Shown in pieces: positions 53,755 through 63,645 of a DNA stretch of 64,000 nt. Position 1 is the stretch's first letter; each line of letters starts with the position of its first letter. Under the pieces are notes generated by a model that saw only the letters and a list, made by a program, of their open reading frames with translations, was not told the origin of the DNA and made no database searches. The position numbers were made by a program, and so were the translations under genes. This stretch comes from Keratinibaculum paraultunense (GTDB lineage Bacteria > Bacillota > Clostridia > Tissierellales > Tepidimicrobiaceae). Where the stretch lies: contig NZ_CP068564.1 in assembly GCF_016767175.1 (NCBI RefSeq), forward strand, positions 1,860,001-1,924,000, given 5' to 3'.

Positions 53755-54685
53755 TGCAACCTAACCCCCGCTTTAAATTTTCTAAATTAGCTTCCATTAT
53801 GTCTATATAGGTTATACCTGCTTCTAATTCCTCTTTAGATACATTATGAGCACCATGTAATAACAACATCTCTGCCCCTGTTTCATTTGATATTATCTTA
53901 GCCACCTTAGGATCTATAAGTTCTTCATAGTAAATTACATCTATATCCAAAGACTTCATCTTTTCAATAAGTTCTGATATTTTTTTAGGAGTTGGCTCCG
54001 CATTGGGAGAAAATCCTTCATAAGGGGATATATATTTTAATCCATATCGTTTCGCAAAATACCCAAAAGCAAAATGCCCTCCATGTATTATAGTTTTATG
54101 TTTAGCTTTACTAAAGGCATCTACAAATTTCTGATCGAGTTCTTCTAATTTTTTCTTATAATTTTCCGCATTTTGTCTATAAAAATTTTCATTTGCTTTA
54201 TCTGCTTTTATAACTCCCTCTAATATATTGTCCACTATTTTTTGAGCATAAATTGGATCTAACCATATATGAGGATCCTTTCCATGGTGGACATCTCCAT
54301 GCCCTTCATCTACATCATCAATAAGCTCTATCCCTTCACTTATATCTACAATTATCACAGAATCATCTAAATCCTTTATCAATTTTTCTGCCCAAGGCTC
54401 CATATATTTTCCTGTATATATGAATACATCAGCTTTTTTTATATCCACTATATCCTTTGGGGTAGGTTCATAAGCATGAGCTTCTACTCCAGGAGGAAGA
54501 AGCAATTTTACTTCTCCTTTATCCTTTACTATCTCTCTAGCAAAATCATATTGGGGAAATAAAGTTGCAATTATTTTTATATTATCACTAGATATATCTT
54601 CTTCATACTTGTTATTACATCCTACAATGGATACTGTTATCATAACTAATATGATTACACTTATAAAAATTCTATTTGATTTCAT
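53747..54685 (-). CDS. znuA: Zinc-binding lipoprotein ZnuA
   Basis: 312 aa, cluster A-I metal-binding protein (ZnuA/TroA). Lipobox SIVGC (Cys23). The metal ligands are in GVEAHAYEPTPKD (His), KTIIHGGHFAFGYFA (His) and the C-terminal acidic site. A short His/Asp-rich loop (DEGHGDVHHGKDPH, residues about 125-138) is the hallmark that distinguishes zinc- from manganese-type proteins. First gene of znuA-znuC-znuB-zur. Confidence 0.93.
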   Translation of the reverse strand: MKSNRIFISVIILVMITVSIVGCNNKYEEDISSDNIKIIATLFPQYDFAREIVKDKGEVKLLLPPGVEAHAYEPTPKDIVDIKKADVFIYTGKYMEPWAEKLIKDLDDSVIIVDISEGIELIDDVDEGHGDVHHGKDPHIWLDPIYAQKIVDNILEGVIKADKANENFYRQNAENYKKKLEELDQKFVDAFSKAKHKTIIHGGHFAFGYFAKRYGLKYISPYEGFSPNAEPTPKKISELIEKMKSLDIDVIYYEELIDPKVAKIISNETGAEMLLLHGAHNVSKEELEAGITYIDIMEANLENLKRGLGCNE

Positions 54686-54776
54686 ATCTTATTACCTCCT
54701 ATCTTATGTTTTATATTTTAGCATTAACTTTTATTTCTTTATGCATTATACCCTATTATATATTTTTTAACTATAA

Positions 54777-54793
54777 TTGCAAATGATTTGCAA
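54777..54793 (-). promoter_or_regulatory. Fur-family (Zur) operator candidate upstream of znuA
   Basis: A perfect inverted repeat TTGCAAA-TGA-TTTGCAA, 92 bases before the znuA start. A TATAAT at 54745-54750 lies downstream as the likely -10, so the operator is just upstream of or overlapping the -35 region. Together with the fur-like gene in the same operon this suggests autoregulated zinc control. Confidence 0.65.
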
Positions 54794-54829
54794 CTAAAAA
54801 TAATTTCATTTTTCTTATAAAATAAAAAA

Positions 54830-56311
54830 GGTTCTATAATAAATGTTGGGGTGGAAAATAATTTACCCTAACATTTATTTTTTCTAAAAATAAAATGCAC
54901 TCGTGAAATAAACCTGCTAAAATGTTAATTGGCTAAAAAAAACATAGAAAGGAGGTTTATTCACAAGTGCAATCTAATTTTATCACACAATTATTAGATT
55001 TAAAAGGGGTTAAAGTAACTAAAATATCGCATGAGGATTCTTTCGTTAAAATCTACATTACAACTGATCCAAAAGAGCATACTTGCCCTGCTTGTGGTGC
55101 TAAAACTAAAAAAATTCATGACTACAGAGAACAGACAATTAAGGATTTACCTTTTCAATTTAAGCACACATATCTTGTACTTCGAAAAAGAAGGTATGCT
55201 TGCTCTTGTGGAAAGAGGTTTTATGAGTCTTATGACTTTCTACCTCGTTATCATCGCATGACTAACCGTTTAGCATTTTTTATTTGCCAAGAGCTTACCA
55301 AGCTAACTAGTCTAACTTCTGTAGCTAAAGTGGCCAACGTCTCTGTTTCTACTGTTATTCGTATCTTTAATCATGTTAATTATGGTACTCCTACACTACC
55401 TAAGGTTCTATGTATTGATGAGTTTAAGGGGAATGCAGAGACTGGAAAGTATCAGTGTATTCTTGTTGATGGGGAAAACAATAAGGTTTTAGATATTATT
55501 CCTGACAGGTGTCAAAGTGATCTTGTAAGCTACTTTAGGCAATTTTCTCGTAAGGAAAGGAATAAGGTGAAGTTCTTTGTATGCGACATGTGGCAGCCTT
55601 ACGTTGATTTAGCTAAAGTATTTTTCCCTAATGCTATAATTGTTATCGATAAATACCACTTTATTAGGCATGTAACTTGGGCTATTGAAAATGTCAGGAA
55701 ACGCATACAAAAATCTATGACTGCTACTCTTAGAAAATACTATAAACGGAGTAGAAAACTGATTTTAACGCGATATCATAAGCTTAAGGATGAGAATAAA
55801 GAAGCCGTTGATTTAATGCTTTTATATAATGATGACCTACGTATTGCCCATAAACTTAAAGAATGGTTTTATGAAATCTGTCAAAGCGATAAATATTCCT
55901 ACCAATGTAGAGAATTAGCTAAGTGGATTCAAAATGCAGAAAGCTCTGGAATACCAGAGTTTGAGAAATGTGCAGCTACATATAGAAGATGGCATAAGGA
56001 AATTAAAAATGCCTTTAAATATGGTTATACTAATGGCCCAACCGAAGGTTTCAACAATAAAATCAAAGTATTAAAACGAATATCCTTTGGACTTAAAAAC
56101 TTTCATAGATTTCGTAATAGAATACTTCACTGTACAAGCTAAACTTCTAAAAGTGAATACCTGTAAGAAGCCTACATTTTAGCTAGGTTTATTTAAGTGT
56201 GCCCAAAATACATGTAATTCTATCCATCTCAATCATAACACAAAAATAAGGGTAAAAATAGTAATGGAGCGGGATTTAAGAAAATCCCACCCCAACTATT
56301 GACAAAGAGCC
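54830..56311 (+). mobile_element. Complete ISL3-family insertion sequence, 1482 bp
   Basis: Imperfect 25-bp terminal inverted repeats, GGTTCTATAATA...GTTGGGGTGG at 54830-54854 and its counterpart ending AAAGAGCC at 56287-56311, with an identical inner 10 bases. An 8-bp target duplication ATAAAAAA flanks both ends (54822-54829 and 56312-56319), the length typical of ISL3. Subterminal inverted repeats (54906-54925 with 56174-56194) lie inside. The intact duplication implies a simple, fairly recent insertion between znuA and the lpd terminator. Confidence 0.93.
54967..56142 (+). CDS. ISL3-family transposase
   Basis: 391 aa. An N-terminal zinc finger (CPACGAKTKKIHDYREQ with YACSCGKRFYE), a helix-turn-helix (TSVAKVANVSVSTVIRIF) and the DDE_Tnp_ISL3 domain with LCIDEFKGN, VCDMWQPYVDLAKVFFPNA and the C-terminal GPTEGFNNKIKVLKR, where catalytic Asp, Asp and Glu are expected. 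Start GTG with an AAAGGAGG site ten bases upstream. It appears full length and intact. Confidence 0.95.
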   Translation: MQSNFITQLLDLKGVKVTKISHEDSFVKIYITTDPKEHTCPACGAKTKKIHDYREQTIKDLPFQFKHTYLVLRKRRYACSCGKRFYESYDFLPRYHRMTNRLAFFICQELTKLTSLTSVAKVANVSVSTVIRIFNHVNYGTPTLPKVLCIDEFKGNAETGKYQCILVDGENNKVLDIIPDRCQSDLVSYFRQFSRKERNKVKFFVCDMWQPYVDLAKVFFPNAIIVIDKYHFIRHVTWAIENVRKRIQKSMTATLRKYYKRSRKLILTRYHKLKDENKEAVDLMLLYNDDLRIAHKLKEWFYEICQSDKYSYQCRELAKWIQNAESSGIPEFEKCAATYRRWHKEIKNAFKYGYTNGPTEGFNNKIKVLKRISFGLKNFHRFRNRILHCTS

Positions 56312-56315
56312 ATAA

Positions 56316-56349
56316 AAAAGAGTAAAATGTTAAATCATTTTACTCTTTT
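56316..56349 (-). terminator. Terminator of the gcv-lpd operon
   Basis: Fourteen-bp stem (56316-56329 with 56336-56349), with a minus-strand T-run at its end, 15 bases after the lpd stop. The insertion sequence landed immediately beyond it, so the terminator still works as a barrier. Confidence 0.85.
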
Positions 56350-56364
56350 TTATTTATTATTTAT

Positions 56365-57783
56365 TTATTTTCTTTTCTTTCTTGGAGGTGCCATATGGAT
56401 TGCCTTATCCTCCAAACCATGAACTGCTTCCATGAAAGCTTCACTTAAAGTTGGATGAGCATGGATAGTTCTAGTTATTGCATCTAACTTTAGATCATTA
56501 GCTATAACTAAGGCTCCTTCATGAATCAAATCATTAGCATGAGGACCCACTATGGTAATACCTAAAATCTTTTTATCCTCCTTAGATGCAAATACCTTTA
56601 TAAATCCTTCTCCTTCCCCTAAGGATAATGCTTTCCCATTAGCAGCAAACATAAACTTACTGCTAATATAATCTATATTCTTTTCTTTTAATTGTTCTTC
56701 AGTCAATCCCACAAAGGCTACTTCTGGTAAAGTAAATACACAATTAGGATATACATCTAAATTTATATCTGGTGTTAATCCCATTAATCTTTCCATCACA
56801 TATATACCTTGACTAGATGCTACATGAGCTAATTGAATCCCTAAATCATTTACATCTCCTATAGCATATATTCCTTCCACTGTAGTTTCAAAGTGTTCAT
56901 TAACTTTTATGCCTTTGTGATTGTCATATTCAATTCCTACCTTATCAAGATTTAAGCCCTCTACTACAGGACCACGGCCTGATGCTATAAGTACCTTATC
57001 TCCAACTACTTCTATTTCTTTATCTTTGTTTTTATATCTAGCAATTACCTTTAGTTTGTCCCCTTCTTTTATAATTTCCTTTGCTCTTATATCTACATAG
57101 GTTTCCATACCTTGTTTCTTAAAGAATATAGGCAATCTCCTTGTTAACTCCATGTCTACATTTTTTAATATTCTAGATGCAAGGAGTATAACTTGGGAAC
57201 CTAATTCCTGATATATACTTGCAAACTCTAACCCTATTACTCCACCACCTACTACTATAAGGGTTTCTGGTATCTCTTCCATTTCTAAAAGATCATCACT
57301 TGTAATTACTCCTTCTAAATCTACCCCTTTAGTTTCAGTCATAGTAGGCTTGGAACCTGTAGCTATAATTATATTATCTACAGATATTTCACGAGTTTCT
57401 CCATCTTTTAAATTTACAACTATAGTATTTTTATCTTTAATAGAAGCTCTTCCAGGTATAAATTCAATATTCTTATATGAGGATATCAACTTTTCGATGC
57501 CACCTACTAGCTGACCAACTACAGCTTTCTTTCTCTCTTGTAGTGCTTTGCCATCTAGCTTAAAGTTATCTACTGTAATTCCAAATTCTTTAGAACGCCT
57601 TAGAGTACGCATTATTTCAGCGTTTCTAAAGTAAGTTTTGGTAGGGATACAGCCTCTATTAAGGCATGTACCCCCTACTTCTCTTTCCTCTATCAAATAG
57701 ATATTGGCACCTAGTTGAGCTCCTCTTATAGCTGCTACATATCCTCCTGGACCTGCTCCTATAACTGCTATATTTTTAGTCAA
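56365..57783 (-). CDS. lpdA: Dihydrolipoamide dehydrogenase (glycine cleavage L-protein)
   Basis: 472 aa. Reoxidises dihydrolipoyl-H protein with FAD and NAD+. FAD site AVIGAGPGGYVAAIRGAQLGA, redox disulfide GGTCLNRGCIPTK, NAD site VVGGGVIGLEFASIYQELG, and the C-terminal dimer domain with the HAHPTLSEAFMEA active-site His. No N-terminal lipoyl domain, unlike some clostridial L-proteins. The start lies 12 bases after gcvPB, so it is the last gene of the operon and probably dedicated to glycine cleavage. Confidence 0.95.
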   Translation of the reverse strand: MTKNIAVIGAGPGGYVAAIRGAQLGANIYLIEEREVGGTCLNRGCIPTKTYFRNAEIMRTLRRSKEFGITVDNFKLDGKALQERKKAVVGQLVGGIEKLISSYKNIEFIPGRASIKDKNTIVVNLKDGETREISVDNIIIATGSKPTMTETKGVDLEGVITSDDLLEMEEIPETLIVVGGGVIGLEFASIYQELGSQVILLASRILKNVDMELTRRLPIFFKKQGMETYVDIRAKEIIKEGDKLKVIARYKNKDKEIEVVGDKVLIASGRGPVVEGLNLDKVGIEYDNHKGIKVNEHFETTVEGIYAIGDVNDLGIQLAHVASSQGIYVMERLMGLTPDINLDVYPNCVFTLPEVAFVGLTEEQLKEKNIDYISSKFMFAANGKALSLGEGEGFIKVFASKEDKKILGITIVGPHANDLIHEGALVIANDLKLDAITRTIHAHPTLSEAFMEAVHGLEDKAIHMAPPRKKRK

Positions 57784-57795
57784 CTAATATTACAC

Positions 57796-59250
57796 CTACC
57801 CTTCATATTTAAGTATAGGATTTCTTGCCGCTCTTGTTTCGTCTACCCTTCTTACAGGAGTATCATGGGGTGCTTCTTTTAATATTTCTGGATTTTCTTT
57901 CGCTTCTTCTGCTATCTTAATAAGTGCTTCTGCAAACTCATCTAAAGTTTCCTTTGTTTCAGTTTCTGTTGGTTCTGTCATTAAAGCTTCTTCTACTATA
58001 AGTGGAAAATAAATTGTTGGTGGATGATATCCATAATCCAATAATCTTTTAGCCACATCTAATGTAGTTACTCCTTCTGGAGCATCTTTTAATCCAGCTA
58101 ATACAAATTCATGTTTAAATATGGTATCTTTCTGTAAATTATAATGTTCTTTTAATTTATGTGCTAAATAATTGGCATTTAATACTGCCATCTCGCTAGC
58201 TTTCTTCAATCCATCTTTTCCCATAGCCAATATATAAGCATAACCTTTAACTAAAACATTGAAATGTCCATAAAAATCCCTAATCTTACCTACAGATTTA
58301 GGAATATCATAGTTTAAGTAGTATCTATCTCCATCTTTTTCAACAGTTGGAACTGGTAAAAATTCCAATAAAGCTTTCTTCACTCCAACAGGACCTGAAC
58401 CTGGTCCTCCTCCGCCGTGAGGTGTAGAAAAGGTCTTGTGAATATTAAAGTGTACTACATCAAATCCCATATCTCCTGGTCGTGCTTTGCCTAGTATAGC
58501 ATTGGCATTAGCACCATCATAATAAACCAATCCTCCTGCTTCATGCACTAAATCTGCTATTTCTTTAATATGTCTTTCAAATAATCCTAATGTGTTTGGA
58601 TTTGTAAGCATTAAACCAGCAATTTCATCATTTAATACAGCCTTTAAACTTTCTATATCCACTATACCTTCTTCTGTAGATTTAATCTCCACTGTATCAA
58701 ATCCTGCCATTACTGATGATGCTGGATTTGTCCCATGGGCTGAATCTGGAACTATTATCTTAGTTCTTTTAGTATCTCCTCTATTCTCATGATAAGCTTT
58801 TATCAAAGTTAAACCTGTAAGTTCACCATGAGCTCCAGCTGCTGGATGTAAAGTCATCTTATCCATTCCAGATATTTCACATAGTGCTTGATCAATTTCA
58901 TACATCAATCTAAGAGCACCTTGTACAGTCTCTTCTGGTTGTAGCGGATGTATGTTTACAAATCCATCTAATTTTGCTATATCTTCATTAATTTTTGGAT
59001 TATATTTCATAGTACAAGAACCTAATGGATAAAATCCTGTATCTACACCAAAATTTTTATTGGAAAGATTGGTATAATGTCTTACTATATCTACTTCACT
59101 TACTTCTGGAAGGTTTAACTCATCTTTATTTAAAAATTCTTCAGGAATTAACTCCTCAAGGGCTACTTCTTCGACATCATTTTCTGGTAGCCTATAGGCA
59201 GTTCTTCCTGGTTTTGATAATTCAAATATTAATTTATTATATTTTTTCAT
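57796..59250 (-). CDS. gcvPB: Glycine dehydrogenase (decarboxylating) subunit 2, GcvPB
   Basis: 484 aa, the PLP-bearing C-terminal half of the split P-protein. The PLP lysine is in [20 protein letters not shown] (around residue 270). Decarboxylates glycine and transfers aminomethyl to lipoyl-H protein together with GcvPA. The ATG of gcvPB overlaps the gcvPA stop by four bases, ensuring equal synthesis. Confidence 0.96.
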   Translation of the reverse strand: MKKYNKLIFELSKPGRTAYRLPENDVEEVALEELIPEEFLNKDELNLPEVSEVDIVRHYTNLSNKNFGVDTGFYPLGSCTMKYNPKINEDIAKLDGFVNIHPLQPEETVQGALRLMYEIDQALCEISGMDKMTLHPAAGAHGELTGLTLIKAYHENRGDTKRTKIIVPDSAHGTNPASSVMAGFDTVEIKSTEEGIVDIESLKAVLNDEIAGLMLTNPNTLGLFERHIKEIADLVHEAGGLVYYDGANANAILGKARPGDMGFDVVHFNIHKTFSTPHGGGGPGSGPVGVKKALLEFLPVPTVEKDGDRYYLNYDIPKSVGKIRDFYGHFNVLVKGYAYILAMGKDGLKKASEMAVLNANYLAHKLKEHYNLQKDTIFKHEFVLAGLKDAPEGVTTLDVAKRLLDYGYHPPTIYFPLIVEEALMTEPTETETKETLDEFAEALIKIAEEAKENPEILKEAPHDTPVRRVDETRAARNPILKYEG

Positions 59251-60593
59251 ATTATCCCCTCCAATATAGAACTTAAAGTATCAATTTCCTCTTTCGTCCT
59301 CTTTTCAGTAACTGCATAGAGGATTCCATTTTTATATTGGGGATATTCTTTTTCTAATGAGTAACCTCCAAGTATTTTTTCTTCTAATAATTTATTATTT
59401 ATCTTATCTGCATCTATGGAACTTGTTACTGCAAATTCCTTAAAGAAAGGTTTGTCAAATAATGGTTTGTATTTGCCAGATTTAGTTATTTGTTTAAATG
59501 CATAATGAGCTTTTTGAGTTGCTTGAGTTGCTACTTCTCTAAGCCCTTTTTTGCCTAATGTAACCAAATATACTGCTGCAGCTAATGTATTTATTCCTTG
59601 ATTAGAACATATATTAGAAGTTGCTTTTTCTCTTCTAATATGCTGTTCCCTTGCTTGTAATGTAAGTACAAAAGCTCTATTTCCATCTACATCTATAGTT
59701 TCTCCCACTATTCTGCCAGGTAACTTTCTCATATGAGCTTTTTTAGTTGCCATAAATCCAAGATATGGTCCTCCAAAGGAAAGTGGTATCCCTAAAGGTT
59801 GCCCTTCACCTACCACTATATCTGCACCTAGAGAACCTGGTGATTTTAAAATCCCTAAGGATATTGGATCTACAGAGGTTACAAACATAGTTCTCTTTTG
59901 ACTATGAGCTATCTCTCCAATGGCTTCTAAATCTTCAATTATACCGAAAAAGTTTGGACTTTGAACTATTACTGCTGCAGTTTTAGCATCTACATGTTTT
60001 TTTAGTTCTTCTAAGTCAGTTACTCCTTCTTTGTCCTCTATTTCAACTACTTCTATGCTTTGAAGATGAGCATAAGTATTTAGAACCTTTCTGTATTCAG
60101 GGTTAACAGTTTTAGATATAATTATTTTATTTCTTCTAGTTATATTAGATGCCATAAAAGCTGCTTCAGCTATAGCTGTTCCCCCATCATACAAGGAAGC
60201 ATTAGATACATCCATACCTGTTAAATTACATATAAGAGTTTGGTATTCAAATATATATTGTAATGTACCTTGACTTATTTCAGCTTGATATGGGGTATAA
60301 GAAGTATAAAATTCACTTCTTGAGGTAATATGTCCTACTATTGAAGGTATATAATGATCATATGCACCAGCACCCAAAAAACAAGTTAAATCATCTATAG
60401 TGGTGTTGGATTCTGCTAATTTTTTCATATATTTAGCTACTTCTAGTTCTGACATGGAGGAATTAAGATTTAAATCTCTTTTTAATTTAACATCCTCAGG
60501 TATATCGCTAAATAAATCTTCAACTGAATTAACTCCTATAACCTCCAACATCCTCTGTTCATCTTCTTTAGTATTTGGGATGTAAGGATACAT
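59247..60593 (-). CDS. gcvPA: Glycine dehydrogenase (decarboxylating) subunit 1, GcvPA
   Basis: 448 aa, N-terminal half of the split P-protein. Recognisable starts [33 protein letters not shown], and the [16 protein letters not shown] motif. It forms the alpha2beta2 P-protein with GcvPB. It follows gcvH by three bases. Confidence 0.96.
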   Translation of the reverse strand: MYPYIPNTKEDEQRMLEVIGVNSVEDLFSDIPEDVKLKRDLNLNSSMSELEVAKYMKKLAESNTTIDDLTCFLGAGAYDHYIPSIVGHITSRSEFYTSYTPYQAEISQGTLQYIFEYQTLICNLTGMDVSNASLYDGGTAIAEAAFMASNITRRNKIIISKTVNPEYRKVLNTYAHLQSIEVVEIEDKEGVTDLEELKKHVDAKTAAVIVQSPNFFGIIEDLEAIGEIAHSQKRTMFVTSVDPISLGILKSPGSLGADIVVGEGQPLGIPLSFGGPYLGFMATKKAHMRKLPGRIVGETIDVDGNRAFVLTLQAREQHIRREKATSNICSNQGINTLAAAVYLVTLGKKGLREVATQATQKAHYAFKQITKSGKYKPLFDKPFFKEFAVTSSIDADKINNKLLEEKILGGYSLEKEYPQYKNGILYAVTEKRTKEEIDTLSSILEGII

Positions 60594-60596
60594 AAT

Positions 60597-60980
60597 TTAA
60601 GCCTCCTCGTCTAAGAACTTTTCATATTCCTCACTCGTCATCAAATCATCCAATTGAGATTTATCTGCTATCTCAATTTTTACTAGCCAATTTTCATAAG
60701 GATCTTCATTTAACAGGGCTGGATCATCTAATAATTCTTCATTTATTTCTATTATCTTTCCATCTATTGGCATATAAACATCTGCTGCTGCTTTTACTGA
60801 TTCTACTGCGGAAAAAGCTTCTCCTTGTTCAAATTCATCGTCAATTTCTGGAAGTTCTACATATACAATGTCACCTAATTGATCTTGTGCATAATCTGCA
60901 ATACCTATATATGCCTCCCCTCCTTCAACCTTAACCCATTCATGATCTTCTGTATAATATAAATCTTTTACAACTTTCAT
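60597..60980 (-). CDS. gcvH: Glycine cleavage system H protein
   Basis: 127 aa lipoyl carrier. The lipoylated Lys is in [15 protein letters not shown] (ESVKA motif, near residue 63). [33 protein letters not shown] is the typical N-terminal half. It shuttles the aminomethyl group among P, T and L proteins. A AGGAGGG site precedes the ATG. Confidence 0.96.
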   Translation of the reverse strand: MKVVKDLYYTEDHEWVKVEGGEAYIGIADYAQDQLGDIVYVELPEIDDEFEQGEAFSAVESVKAAADVYMPIDGKIIEINEELLDDPALLNEDPYENWLVKIEIADKSQLDDLMTSEEYEKFLDEEA

Positions 60981-61009
60981 ATTTTAGCCCTCCTTTATAT
61001 TTTTTTTAT

Positions 61010-62104
61010 TTATTTATTTAAAAACTTTCTACTTATTATCTTAGCCTTTACAGGCTTATTCCTAATCATTATATCTATTTCATTCCCTATTTTTGCTTCA
61101 TTAATATCTATTAATGCATTTCCTATGCTTTTCTTTAAAGTTGGAGACATATAACCTGTAGTTACATGACCAATCTTTTTACCATCTTTATATACTTCAT
61201 AGCCTTCTCTTGGGATACCTCTTTCTAACAATTCAAATCCAACTACTTTTCTAGTTAAACCTTCTTCCCATTGTTTCTTAAGAGCATCTTTACCTATAAA
61301 ATCTTCTTCCTTATCCAATTTTACTGCAAACTTCAATCCACCTTCTAATGGAGTAATATCCTCTGAAATTTCATTCCCATATAAAGGCATACCAGCTTCA
61401 AATCTAAGGGTATCTCTACATCCTAAACCTGCAGGTTTAAGCCCTTCATCTTTACCTGCTTCTAGTATGGCATTCCAAACTTTAACTATATCATCCTTAG
61501 ATGTGTATATTTCAAATCCATCTTCGCCAGTATAGCCGGTACGAGATACCATACATTCTACACCTGCAATGTTTACTTCTTTATCAAAATGGAATGGCTT
61601 TATCTTTGATAAATCTTTTTCTGTTAACTTTTGTAATATCTTTTCAGATTTAGGCCCTTGAATAGCTACTTCTCCAATTTGATTTGAAATGTTTTCAATA
61701 ATAATATTAAAATCATCTTTGTTGTCTATCATCCATTTGAAATCCTTTTCGGTGTTAGCTGCATTGACAACAAGTAAATATTTATCATCAGCATACTTGT
61801 ACACTAAAAAGTCATCTACTACTCCTCCATCAGGATAGCACATAAGAGTATATATTACTTGATTTGTGTCTATAGATGCTATATCGTTTGTTGTTAAGTA
61901 TTGTAAATAATCTAAAGCATCTTTACCTTTTACTACTATTTCTCCCATATGAGACACATCAAATAGTCCTGCTGCATTTCTTACTGCTTCATGTTCTGGA
62001 ATTAACCCTTCATATTGTACTGGAAGGAACCACCCTGCATAATCAACCATTTTCCCCCCAAGCTTTACATGCTCCTCATAAAGGGGAGTTTTCTTCGCTA
62101 CCAT
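61010..62104 (-). CDS. gcvT: Aminomethyltransferase GcvT (T protein)
   Basis: 364 aa. Releases ammonia and forms 5,10-methylene-tetrahydrofolate. Family motifs VDYAGWFLPVQYEG, LFDVSHMGEI, VSRTGYTGEDGFEI and GCRDTLRFEAGMPLYGNE are present. I chose the ATG at 62102-62104 because the AAGGAG site at about 62118-62123 would be only one base from the alternative GTG at 62116. First gene of gcvT-H-PA-PB-lpd. The upstream 280 bases show no glycine riboswitch. Confidence 0.96.
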   Translation of the reverse strand: MVAKKTPLYEEHVKLGGKMVDYAGWFLPVQYEGLIPEHEAVRNAAGLFDVSHMGEIVVKGKDALDYLQYLTTNDIASIDTNQVIYTLMCYPDGGVVDDFLVYKYADDKYLLVVNAANTEKDFKWMIDNKDDFNIIIENISNQIGEVAIQGPKSEKILQKLTEKDLSKIKPFHFDKEVNIAGVECMVSRTGYTGEDGFEIYTSKDDIVKVWNAILEAGKDEGLKPAGLGCRDTLRFEAGMPLYGNEISEDITPLEGGLKFAVKLDKEEDFIGKDALKKQWEEGLTRKVVGFELLERGIPREGYEVYKDGKKIGHVTTGYMSPTLKKSIGNALIDINEAKIGNEIDIMIRNKPVKAKIISRKFLNK

Positions 62105-62270
62105 TTTACTTACCACTCCTTCCTAAATTATCTATTATATGATACCCTAAAATTCATTATTTAAACCCTGGTACTTTTTATATAGTGATGGAATTTAAAA
62201 GTATCATTGTCTTTATTATACAAGAGAAAAAACAATATTTCAATACTAGCAATTTCATAAGTTCACAAAA

Positions 62271-62420
62271 ATATCCACTTTATCCACTTTATCCACAGCC
62301 AAGAGTGGATAACTTATGTCAACTGTTCTTTTCGGATAAAAATCTCATCTAGATAATTTATTGTTTACATAATATTTGCATATCCACATTTGAAATTTTT
62401 ATCCACAAAACTTATCCACA
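62271..62420. promoter_or_regulatory. DnaA-box cluster
   Basis: Within 150 bases there are three perfect TTATCCACA boxes (62289-62297, 62399-62407, 62412-62420) and four with one or two mismatches (62271-62279, 62280-62288, 62304-62312 in reverse, 62380-62388). The last two perfect boxes lie in the final codons of cwlD. Six of the seven share the same orientation. There is no dnaA, dnaN or rpmH nearby, so this is not the usual origin context. Confidence 0.8.
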
Positions 62421-63130
62421 TTTAATCTATCTTTTTCATTCATTTCCTCCAAAAATTTTATTATTCCATTATATATACCTTGAGCAATTTTTTTCTGATA
62501 ATTTTCTAACTGCAATAATTTTTCCTCTTCTTCATTAGATAAAAAACCACATTCTATTAAAACAGATGGTATGTTCAATCCATTCAATAAATATACATCA
62601 TCTCTTTTTTGGGGAACTCGAGTATTATTTATATCTAATATTAAGCGTAATTCCTCTTGAATGCATTCAGCTAATAACTTATTTTCTTGAAAGTCTTCAT
62701 TATAAAAAACTTGAGCACCATAATATCTAGAATCTTTAAAGCTATTTAAATGGATTGATAAAAATATGTCACAATTTCCTTTTTCTATTATTTCCCTTCG
62801 CATATCTAAATCTTCTCTTTTTTTATCTGCTAAGGAGTTTTTATTTTCTCTTGTTATGATTACTTTACCTCCATTTTTTTCAATTATATCCTTTAATTTT
62901 AATGCTATTTTTAAATTTATATCAGCTTCCAAGATTCCATTTTTGCTCACAGTACCGGGATCCATACCTCCATGACCAGGATCTATACCTATTATCTTAT
63001 CTATAATAAGTGGATTGATCGTGGGAATGGATTTATTTTTAATAAGTACTATTGATAAGATTATCAGTATACAAATTATGATTAGTAAAGAATATATATG
63101 TCTTTTTTTTACATATATTACTTTCAACAT
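62399..63130 (-). CDS. cwlD: N-acetylmuramoyl-L-alanine amidase CwlD
   Basis: 243 aa. N-terminal membrane helix (residues 8-27), then Amidase_3 with zinc ligands in IGIDPGHGGMDPGT, ILEADINLKIALKL and FLSIHLNSFKDS, and the catalytic Glu in VLIECGFLSNEEE. CwlD removes peptides from muramic acid so that muramic delta-lactam of the spore cortex can be made. This fits the SASP gene as evidence for sporulation. The last residues NVDKFCG are encoded by DnaA-box sequence, an unusual overlap. Other amidases of the family are possible, but length and context next to rpsI are as in known cwlD loci. Confidence 0.9.
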   Translation of the reverse strand: MLKVIYVKKRHIYSLLIIICILIILSIVLIKNKSIPTINPLIIDKIIGIDPGHGGMDPGTVSKNGILEADINLKIALKLKDIIEKNGGKVIITRENKNSLADKKREDLDMRREIIEKGNCDIFLSIHLNSFKDSRYYGAQVFYNEDFQENKLLAECIQEELRLILDINNTRVPQKRDDVYLLNGLNIPSVLIECGFLSNEEEEKLLQLENYQKKIAQGIYNGIIKFLEEMNEKDRLNVDKFCG

Positions 63131-63187
63131 ATCGCCCCCTCTAATGAAATATATGGTTAGAGAGGATTTTGTATTACAAAAAACAAA

Positions 63188-63215
63188 AAAACTGCCAAAT
63201 TTCTATTGGCAGTTT
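63188..63215 (-). terminator. Terminator of rplM-rpsI
   Basis: Eleven-bp stem AAACTGCCAA/TTGGCAGTTT with a short loop, ten bases past the rpsI stop, then TTTTTGTTTTTTG on the minus strand. Confidence 0.9.
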
Positions 63216-63225
63216 CCATAAATAT

Positions 63226-63618
63226 TTATCTCTTTGAAAATTGTGGTGCTTTTCTCGCTTTCTTTAAACCATATTTCTTTCTTTCTTTCATTCGTGGGTC
63301 CCTCGTTAATAAGCCTGCTTTTTTAAGTACAGGTCTTAATTCTTCATCAGCTTCTAATAAAGCTCTTGCTATTCCATGTCTAATGGCACCAGCTTGACCT
63401 GTAAATCCTCCACCATATACATTTACAAATACATCATATTTATCCAAAGTATCTGTTATTTCCAAAGGTTCTCTAACAAGAACTTTTAATGTATCAAAAT
63501 CAAAATAATCATCTATATCTCTTTTATTTATGGTAATCTTTCCAGAACCAGGAAGTAATCTAACTCTTGCTACTGATGTCTTTCTTCTTCCTGTTCCTAT
63601 ATATTGTACATTAGCCAC
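63226..63618 (-). CDS. rpsI: 30S ribosomal protein S9
   Basis: 130 aa, full length. [19 protein letters not shown] at the N-terminus, the [20 protein letters not shown] signature in the middle, and the basic C-terminal tail [14 protein letters not shown] that reaches the P site tRNA. It follows rplM by 27 bases in the usual L13-S9 operon. Confidence 0.98.
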   Translation of the reverse strand: MANVQYIGTGRRKTSVARVRLLPGSGKITINKRDIDDYFDFDTLKVLVREPLEITDTLDKYDVFVNVYGGGFTGQAGAIRHGIARALLEADEELRPVLKKAGLLTRDPRMKERKKYGLKKARKAPQFSKR

Positions 63619-63645
63619 TTATAAAGCCCTCCTTTCTAATAACAA

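Noticed and set aside
62271-62420. Chromosomal replication origin
   Set aside because: DnaA boxes are present, but there is no dnaA, dnaN, rpmH or gyrB nearby and no clear AT-rich unwinding element next to the boxes.
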